Assembly: GCF_009299485.1 (NCBI RefSeq)
Contig: NZ_WBSO01000003.1
Location: 235,669 to 299,668 of the forward strand
Length of the DNA: 64,000 nucleotides
Reading direction: 5' to 3'
From: Bifidobacterium apri
GTDB taxonomy: Bacteria > Actinomycetota > Actinomycetes > Actinomycetales > Bifidobacteriaceae
Shown here: in pieces, positions 58,835 to 64,000 of the stretch
How positions within the stretch are numbered: position 1 is the stretch's first letter
Layout of the letters: every line of letters begins with the position of its first letter
Program-made: the position numbers and the translations under genes
Notes under the pieces: generated by a model
What the model saw: only the letters and a program-made list of their open reading frames with translations
Told to the model about the DNA's origin: nothing
Database searches by the model: none

Positions 58835-60613
58835 TTATCTCAGACCCCAGAACATGAACACGATGATGGACAGCACCAGCGCGGCGATGGCGAGGACAGT
58901 GACGATGACATGTCCCATACCGGTTGCGATGGACGGTTCTTCGGGATTTCGGCGGATATGATGCATCACCATCGTGAACAGAACGAACAGCAGGAGCAGA
59001 CAAGCAGCAGCGCCAATTTGCAGCATGGTCCAGCCTGGTCGAAGCACGTCGGCACGGTTGGACAACGACAATGCCGCCTTCCCGAGCGTGGCCAAGTACC
59101 AACCCAATCCGCCCGCAGTCAGCACGGGGAGCGTGACGCACGCGACGAGCATCGCGCCGATGCCGCGCCCGAATCGCGGTGTGTTGCCGGATGGCGTATG
59201 CTCCGCCAGCGCGTCGCCCGCCGATGATGCCAGCGTCGTCATCATCGCTGACGTTACCGTTGGCATCGACGCTCCTGCCGCGTGTGCGGAATTGCCGCGG
59301 GCGGGCACGCGTGTTCGTGCTCCACGCAGCCGTCCGCTAACCCACAACACGATTGCCCCGACAGCCGCGGCGATCACACACAGGATTTGCGCGGCCATCA
59401 GGGCAAGCGCTTGGGACACCGAACCGATCATCCCGCGCGGAGTGCTGGAAGGGGCCGTGAATCGTTGATGCGGTTGGCTTCCGGCAATCATCGGCGTGGA
59501 CCAGTCCGCTGCGGTGGCGCCTGCAATGACGGCGTTGGTCCAATCTTCCAGGTCATGCGTGTAATGCCGTTCCAACGGCAGACCGGGCAACGACAGCGAC
59601 GAACCGGTACGCATCTGATGATTCGTCGGATAGTATCGCACGGTCACATTCGTATTGCCGTTGGCCTTCGCCGCATCAATCAGCGTGCGCGCGCCCTGCT
59701 CGATCGGCATCGACGGGTCGACGGTTCCGTAATTGATGAGCAACGGCATCGTAAGGGCGGCATAATAATCTTGCGCAGGAAAATCCGCATATTGCAGCCC
59801 GACCAGCGAGAAATCAAGGCTGATCAGTGTCGGCAACTCGTCAACCACGCTTTGCGGCGCACCCGCGATGGTCGCATACGAAGTCGCCGCCATGGCCATT
59901 TGGTCGCGTCCCGGCACCACCGGCGGGGAGGTGAGGATCATGAACGCGATACGCGGCTGTTGCTTCGCCATCACACTCGCGATCCACGTGCCTTCGGATT
60001 CCGCGTATACGCCGACCTGCGACGGGTTGACGTTGTCTAATCCGGCAAGCAGCTTCCACGAGACGAGATAGTCCCTGGCCATGGCCTGATAGTCGCGGCT
60101 CGTCCACGAATAGTTGTCCAGCCGTTTGTCCGGAACCAGCGTGACGATGCCGGCAGACGCCATCGCCGGGGCGATATCGCCGTACACTTCGGACGCTTTG
60201 CCTGTGCCGGCGCCATGCACGAACACGCATGCCGGGCGTGTGCCGTGCGCTCCGATCGGTTCGCGCAAAATCGCGTTCACACTGACCGTGTCGGTGAGTT
60301 TGATGGTCAGTTTCGTCGTTTTGACTTTGTATGTGCCCTCTTGCGCGGTCGACAGGTTGCGTGCCGCGATCGCGGTGCTTGACGAGCCGACCGTGATGTG
60401 ATCCGTATACGGTTCCACTCGCCAGCTTGCGCCGATTGCGGAACCGATGCCGGCAAGGATGACGAGTATCACCAGCGCCGCGCCTTCGACCATCATGAGC
60501 CGATGCCGTTTCCGTGCTGGTGCGGTGTGTGCCGTTGTGCCCTGTTCCGTATGGTCGTCGGTGGTGGTGTCCAAGGCGGTATCCCTGTCTGTGCTCTCGT
60601 TGTCGTTCTTCAT
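58835..60613 (-). CDS. Membrane-anchored alpha/beta hydrolase
   Basis: 592 residues from the ATG at 60613, which overlaps the stop of the DUF4125 gene by ATGA. One N-terminal membrane helix (LMMVEGAALVILVILAGIGSAIGASW near 40-65), an external alpha/beta-hydrolase domain with PACVFVHGAGTGKASEVYG near 130 (oxyanion) and the nucleophile elbow GVYAESEGTW near 205 (Ser in AESEG), then NYGTVDPSMPIEQG with the acid and TNHQM with the His. Three more membrane helices lie at the C-terminus (about 435-460, 510-530, 545-570 and the last 20 residues). Probably an esterase or peptidase facing outward. Confidence 0.85.
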   Translation of the reverse strand: MKNDNESTDRDTALDTTTDDHTEQGTTAHTAPARKRHRLMMVEGAALVILVILAGIGSAIGASWRVEPYTDHITVGSSSTAIAARNLSTAQEGTYKVKTTKLTIKLTDTVSVNAILREPIGAHGTRPACVFVHGAGTGKASEVYGDIAPAMASAGIVTLVPDKRLDNYSWTSRDYQAMARDYLVSWKLLAGLDNVNPSQVGVYAESEGTWIASVMAKQQPRIAFMILTSPPVVPGRDQMAMAATSYATIAGAPQSVVDELPTLISLDFSLVGLQYADFPAQDYYAALTMPLLINYGTVDPSMPIEQGARTLIDAAKANGNTNVTVRYYPTNHQMRTGSSLSLPGLPLERHYTHDLEDWTNAVIAGATAADWSTPMIAGSQPHQRFTAPSSTPRGMIGSVSQALALMAAQILCVIAAAVGAIVLWVSGRLRGARTRVPARGNSAHAAGASMPTVTSAMMTTLASSAGDALAEHTPSGNTPRFGRGIGAMLVACVTLPVLTAGGLGWYLATLGKAALSLSNRADVLRPGWTMLQIGAAACLLLLFVLFTMVMHHIRRNPEEPSIATGMGHVIVTVLAIAALVLSIIVFMFWGLR

Positions 60614-61305
60614 GCCTGTATCGTCCCGGATTCGTCGCTTTGTGCAGCTTGTGCGGCCTGTGCTGCTTGTGCCGCTTGCGCTTCGTCGAGTCCCGCATAC
60701 CCGTCCAAACGCACGGTGTTGCGCACGGTCTGCTCGGTCAGGTTGCCTCCCTGCGCTGCAATCGCGTCCACCAACCGTTCGTACTCGGTGAACGTGGCGT
60801 CCGAATATGTGCCTAATTCGCCACGCAGATACGTTTCGAACGAGGTCTGCTCCGGCGTGTCTTCCGCGGTGGTGAGGACACGCATCGCCCCGCCGAGCGC
60901 CGGCCAGCGTTGGGCGAATGCCCGCGCCCACGCGACCTGTCGGACGATAACCTGCTCCTGCCGGGCGATCCTATCCTCAGACAGGCGGGGAATATACGGT
61001 TCGATGCGCTCACGGTAGATATCCGGGGCCGTGGAAGCCATCATCCGCGCATACTTTTCAGTCACCAGGTTGCGTCCGATACGATCCGCCTGCCGCAAAT
61101 CATGTTCATAACTGGCCAACAACGCCGGCGTCCACGTGAGGAACTGGCTTAATCGCATCTCATGGAACATCGGCCAATTACCTTGGCATGCCGCACGCCC
61201 GCCTTCATTATCCGTGCGCTGGAACTGGTCCCATTCCAGCCGGATCACCGTTTCAAGCAGCGGATCATCGGCACGAACCGGAATCATCGGCAACTCCTGG
61301 GACAT
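60610..61305 (-). CDS. DUF4125 family protein
   Basis: 231 residues from the ATG at 61305 (GAAAGAAGG upstream). The family signature is LEWDQFQRTDNEGGRAACQGNWPMFHEMRLSQFLTW near 25-60. The rest is helical, ending in an (AQA)n tract AQAAQAAQAAQAAQ before a short acidic tail. DUF4125 proteins are frequently found next to, or fused with, DUF4037 proteins, and that is the case here. Function unknown. Confidence 0.88.
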   Translation of the reverse strand: MSQELPMIPVRADDPLLETVIRLEWDQFQRTDNEGGRAACQGNWPMFHEMRLSQFLTWTPALLASYEHDLRQADRIGRNLVTEKYARMMASTAPDIYRERIEPYIPRLSEDRIARQEQVIVRQVAWARAFAQRWPALGGAMRVLTTAEDTPEQTSFETYLRGELGTYSDATFTEYERLVDAIAAQGGNLTEQTVRNTVRLDGYAGLDEAQAAQAAQAAQAAQSDESGTIQA

Positions 61306-61459
61306 GAAACCTTCTTTCCTGACGACACGGGACATCTGCCATGATATCCACGCCGGTCCTGCCGCTCGCAGGCTGATTCGCCGCCAGCGCTATCAGCTTG
61401 TGCAAACCTGTGCCGATGCGGCAATCCCGCTTGTCGGCTTCTGCATGCGCCGGTACGGT

Positions 61460-63664
61460 TTACAGACTATGCAAGCAGGCGGCATCGCTGACGATATGCG
61501 CTTCGACGTGGGGCCGCTGCCATTCCAGGAACCGCTCGTCACTGTCGGTCAGGCCTTCACGCTTGAGTTCAGCGACGATATTCGCGCATATGGCATCAAT
61601 CAACGCATCCATGGCCGAAGCGGCATCCTGTGCGTGCCCGCTGTCGTCATAGCAAGCGACGCCAGCCAAGCGCAACACCTGCTCCACCTTGCCGCACACG
61701 CCGGCGAGCCGCGTCCCCATCCGAGCGCTCAAACGACGCAACGCGGCGAAACGCCACTTGTAATACGGCGCATACCCGGCAGACACCGGCGTATTGATTA
61801 AAAACACCAGTGATGACACGGCATCTGCGAACATGCTGACCGACATCCATGCCGAACTGCCGTCACCGCGACGCAACATCCGCGGCAGATTGTATTGTCC
61901 CGCTTGGCTGATCATGCCCAGCCGCCGTGAAATCAACGACAACCGCACGTCGTCAGGCATCAGCTTGAAGCCTTGCCGCGTCTTGGAAAACGCCCCTAAC
62001 GGGTCGGCGAATACCTGGCCGTTGGTCGCGGCGGCAAGGGTCGCTTCGTCCAGCATCAACCATTCATGCGGCTGGTCGGCGGCAGGGGCGGTTCGGTACC
62101 CGGTCACAGACTCGAAGAAATCGCCGATCCGGAATACGCCGACACGCCTGCCATCACCCTGGGCGCGTGGCGTGGACTGGCGCGGCCCGAAGCCGAGGAA
62201 CCGGTCCGGCAGCGCATCATAATCGGCTTGCAGGCGCTCGCCGATGTGCGCGTAATCCTCGTCTGTCAGCCACAGGCAGAAGTCGGGCCCGAAATCATGG
62301 TCGTGGGAGAGCTTGTCGTCGAACCCGTAGCATTCCGAACCATGCCCGACCAATCCGGCGGCAATGCGCCCCTGGTACTGCGGGTATCGTTCGGCAATCA
62401 TAGGTTTGCCGTATTCAAGCCACATGCGTTTGGCCAGCGCCAGCCCGGTGATGTCGGGGCTCAAATCATCGCCGACGGCCGATGCGTCAGGGAACGCAGT
62501 GGTTGTTGTGGTATCCGTGATATCGCTCGACATGCCGGACTGCTTCGCCTGTTGCGCCATCGCGTCTTCGGCCGCTTGCAGGTTCTGACTGGTGGTCCGG
62601 TAATAATCCGTGTCGGTGCCGTAACATTCAGCGATCACGTCGAGGGCGTTGCGATACGACGTCACCGCCTCCGCGAACGCTCCTCGCGTGAACTGAACCT
62701 GTGCTGCTCCCGCCAACGCCGACGCGTAATGCGCACTATGCGTGAGCTTTCCTTGATGATAGATGTTGAGCGCTTGCCGGGCGTGCTCATCGGCATGGTC
62801 GAGCAGTTCGGACGTTGATTGTGTCCGCTCTGCGGCACTGCCGGCGGATTCATGATCGCGGGCATCATGCCACAATTGCAGTTCCACGAGCGCAAGATTG
62901 ACATAGGTGGATGCGATATCGGGGTCGGTGTGCGGGTCGGCGCCCGAATCGTTGAGGATGGTCATGGCTTGCACAAGCTGGTCGTACGCCTTATCCGGGT
63001 GGCCGGTTTCGCTGTACAGCATGGACAGGTTATTGTGCAGCGCTGCCAGACGACGGTCATGTTTGCCATAGGTGGCGGCGGCGCTATCAAGCGCCTGCCG
63101 GTATAGGTCAGCCGCTTGGTCATAGTGATGCGCGGCCCGCATCGCGGTGGCGGCGTTGATCAGCGTCGTCGTCCACGCTTCGCTGCCGACAAGCCCCATG
63201 CGCAGGCCGAGTTCCAGCGCCCGCTGCACAATCCACTGGTTTTCCTCGTGCCGGCCTTGGGAACGGTAGAATCCCATCGTTTCGTTGAGTACGGTGAGCA
63301 GTCCGGCATCATCGCCGGCGTTTTCCGCATCGGCCATAGCCTGCTGCAGGTAGGCGTCCGCATCCTGACCGGCCCGATGCGCGCTGTAGATGGCATCCAG
63401 TCCGGAAAGGAACCTGTTCACGTCGAATGGGGCGACGGCGGCATGGCCATCCGTAGCATCTGTAGCGTCCTCTTCGGCGTCATCCGTGTCTTTGGCTGCC
63501 GTTGCAGCGGGGTCGCCACTGCCGAACAATGCCATCGGGTTGTTGGCCGCCATCAGCGCACCCATCAGGGCATCTTCGTCATGGTCGTGGCTGCTGTCAT
63601 CGTCGGACATGTCGGGAATGTCGGCGGTGTCACGCCCTTGGATCGGATTGTTGTGATTCGTCAT
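61460..63664 (-). CDS. TPR and DUF4037 domain protein
   Basis: 734 residues from the ATG at 63664 (AGAGGCAGG upstream). An acidic front (DMSDDDSSHDHDEDALMGALM), then TPR-like helical repeats (about 75-370; WTTLINAATAMRAAHHYDQAADLYRQALDSAAATYG, DRRLAALHNNLSMLYSETGHPDKAYDQLVQAMTIL). The DUF4037 nucleotidyltransferase-like domain follows (about 405-560: GLVGHGSECYGFDDKLSHDHDFGPDFCLWL, whose GSxCxG and DHDFGPD recall the metal site of nucleotidyltransferases), and a helical end. Together with DUF4125 it may form a signalling or modification unit; function is unproven. Confidence 0.88.
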   Translation of the reverse strand: MTNHNNPIQGRDTADIPDMSDDDSSHDHDEDALMGALMAANNPMALFGSGDPAATAAKDTDDAEEDATDATDGHAAVAPFDVNRFLSGLDAIYSAHRAGQDADAYLQQAMADAENAGDDAGLLTVLNETMGFYRSQGRHEENQWIVQRALELGLRMGLVGSEAWTTTLINAATAMRAAHHYDQAADLYRQALDSAAATYGKHDRRLAALHNNLSMLYSETGHPDKAYDQLVQAMTILNDSGADPHTDPDIASTYVNLALVELQLWHDARDHESAGSAAERTQSTSELLDHADEHARQALNIYHQGKLTHSAHYASALAGAAQVQFTRGAFAEAVTSYRNALDVIAECYGTDTDYYRTTSQNLQAAEDAMAQQAKQSGMSSDITDTTTTTAFPDASAVGDDLSPDITGLALAKRMWLEYGKPMIAERYPQYQGRIAAGLVGHGSECYGFDDKLSHDHDFGPDFCLWLTDEDYAHIGERLQADYDALPDRFLGFGPRQSTPRAQGDGRRVGVFRIGDFFESVTGYRTAPAADQPHEWLMLDEATLAAATNGQVFADPLGAFSKTRQGFKLMPDDVRLSLISRRLGMISQAGQYNLPRMLRRGDGSSAWMSVSMFADAVSSLVFLINTPVSAGYAPYYKWRFAALRRLSARMGTRLAGVCGKVEQVLRLAGVACYDDSGHAQDAASAMDALIDAICANIVAELKREGLTDSDERFLEWQRPHVEAHIVSDAACLHSL

Positions 63665-63854
63665 GATCCTGCCTCTCCAATTCCTGACTGCGCCACCGCA
63701 GGTATGCATTCACTGATCGTTGCAGCGCGTTGTCATCGGGCTTGGGGTCTGTCCCTCTTTTCGCTATCAGGGCGGATATCATTTCTTGCTCGGTGTTATA
63801 CCGCTCGACTGTGATGCCGCGGCTGCGCATGGTGTCCACCAGCCTATCAGACAT
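63630..63854 (-). CDS. Small protein of unknown function, probably cut by IS30
   Basis: 74 residues from the ATG at 63854: MSDRLVDTMRSRGITVERYN, then TEQEMISALIAKRGTDPKPDDNALQRSVNAYLRWRSQELERQ. Its end overlaps the start of the TPR-DUF4037 gene by 35 bases. The open frame runs 10 codons further upstream to the edge of the IS30 element, so the native start may have been removed. No recognised domain; mostly helical and charged. Confidence 0.6.
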   Translation of the reverse strand: MSDRLVDTMRSRGITVERYNTEQEMISALIAKRGTDPKPDDNALQRSVNAYLRWRSQELERQDHDESQQSDPRA

Positions 63855-63885
63855 GGCGTTCAGGCTGTCGTCCCCCGTTTTCAAA

Positions 63886-64000
63886 GTGCAAGTGCAACAC
63901 CTCGGCTAGGGTTGTGGGTTGAAAGAGAAATAACAATCCCTGGAAAGGTGTTGCACCGATGCCATCCTACAATCACCTGACGGCAAGCGAGCGGGTCCTG
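63886..64000 (+). mobile_element. IS30-family element, left end (continues beyond the window)
   Basis: Sequence character changes at about 63886 (GTGCAAGTGCAACACCTCGG), about 75 bases before a transposase start. The exact terminus and inverted repeat cannot be fixed without the other end. Confidence 0.6.
63960..64000 (+). CDS. IS30-family transposase, first 13 codons (partial)
   Basis: ATG at 63960 with GGAAAGG 10 bases upstream; the reading MPSYNHLTASERVL resembles the start of bifidobacterial IS30 transposases (MPSYxxLTxxERVLI). Too short for certainty. Transposition by a DDE mechanism if complete. Confidence 0.65.

Overview
The window reads as one continuous piece of a Bifidobacterium-type actinobacterial chromosome. 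Signs of this are the G+C-rich core, the order rbfA-truB-ribF, radA, a 29-codon bS22 gene, O-acetylhomoserine sulfhydrylase, rpiA, pgm, serS next to tRNA-Ser, a PspC-type sensor kinase pair, and the start of an IS30 transposase at the right edge. No species can be named from this alone.

Layout. 1-7.6 kb is core: rbfA end, truB, ribF, radA, a small anchored protein, bS22, metY, rpiA. 8.3-25.1 kb is an accessory island of lower G+C. It holds an oligopeptide ABC transporter, a prolyl iminopeptidase, a D-proline reductase operon (prdC, prdA, a small conserved protein, prdB), a TetR regulator, a proline racemase (prdF), and on the opposite strand a trans-4-hydroxy-L-proline dehydratase (hypD) with its radical SAM activase (hypE). 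Together these would take up Pro/Hyp-rich peptides, release the imino acids, turn hydroxyproline into pyrroline-5-carboxylate and then proline (using a proC not in this window), racemise it, and reduce D-proline to 5-aminovalerate as an electron sink. This is Clostridium-style Stickland chemistry in a Bifidobacterium setting, and PrdB carries cysteine where clostridial PrdB carries selenocysteine. The right end of the island is a scar of fused fragments of rnhA and an alcohol dehydrogenase gene, both of which have intact copies 4-6 kb further on.

25.5-33.3 kb holds an FtsX-type ABC exporter whose ATPase gene is frameshifted at a CA repeat, a higBA toxin-antitoxin pair, rnhA, a zinc alcohol dehydrogenase with a MerR regulator and a matching 19-bp-spacer promoter, and a family of small palindromic repeats. 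33.5-38.7 kb is a second catabolic cluster: an APH-fold kinase, an ethanolamine-type APC permease, a class III aminotransferase-fold enzyme resembling the phosphoethanolamine / phosphohydroxylysine phospho-lyases, and a GntR regulator. It is probably an amino-alcohol (ethanolamine or 5-hydroxylysine) kinase/phospho-lyase pathway.

39-47.4 kb returns to core functions: pgm, a beta-glucoside-type PTS permease with its BglG antiterminator and RNA target, a diacylglycerol-kinase-like enzyme, serS and tRNA-Ser(UGA). 47.4-52.7 kb is a graveyard of mobile DNA behind the tRNA: a 312-bp MITE, a 97-bp tandem repeat, a deleted insertion sequence, and a decayed Firmicutes-type mobilizable element (MobA/MobL fragment, DUF3847 remnant, three acetyltransferase genes, TnpV, broken serine recombinase) bracketed by a 31-bp direct repeat. 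52.7-64 kb is chromosome again: a HAD hydrolase, a LuxR-type response regulator / PspC sensor kinase pair, two membrane proteins, an anchored alpha/beta hydrolase, DUF4125 and TPR-DUF4037 proteins, and a small gene cut by an IS30 element.
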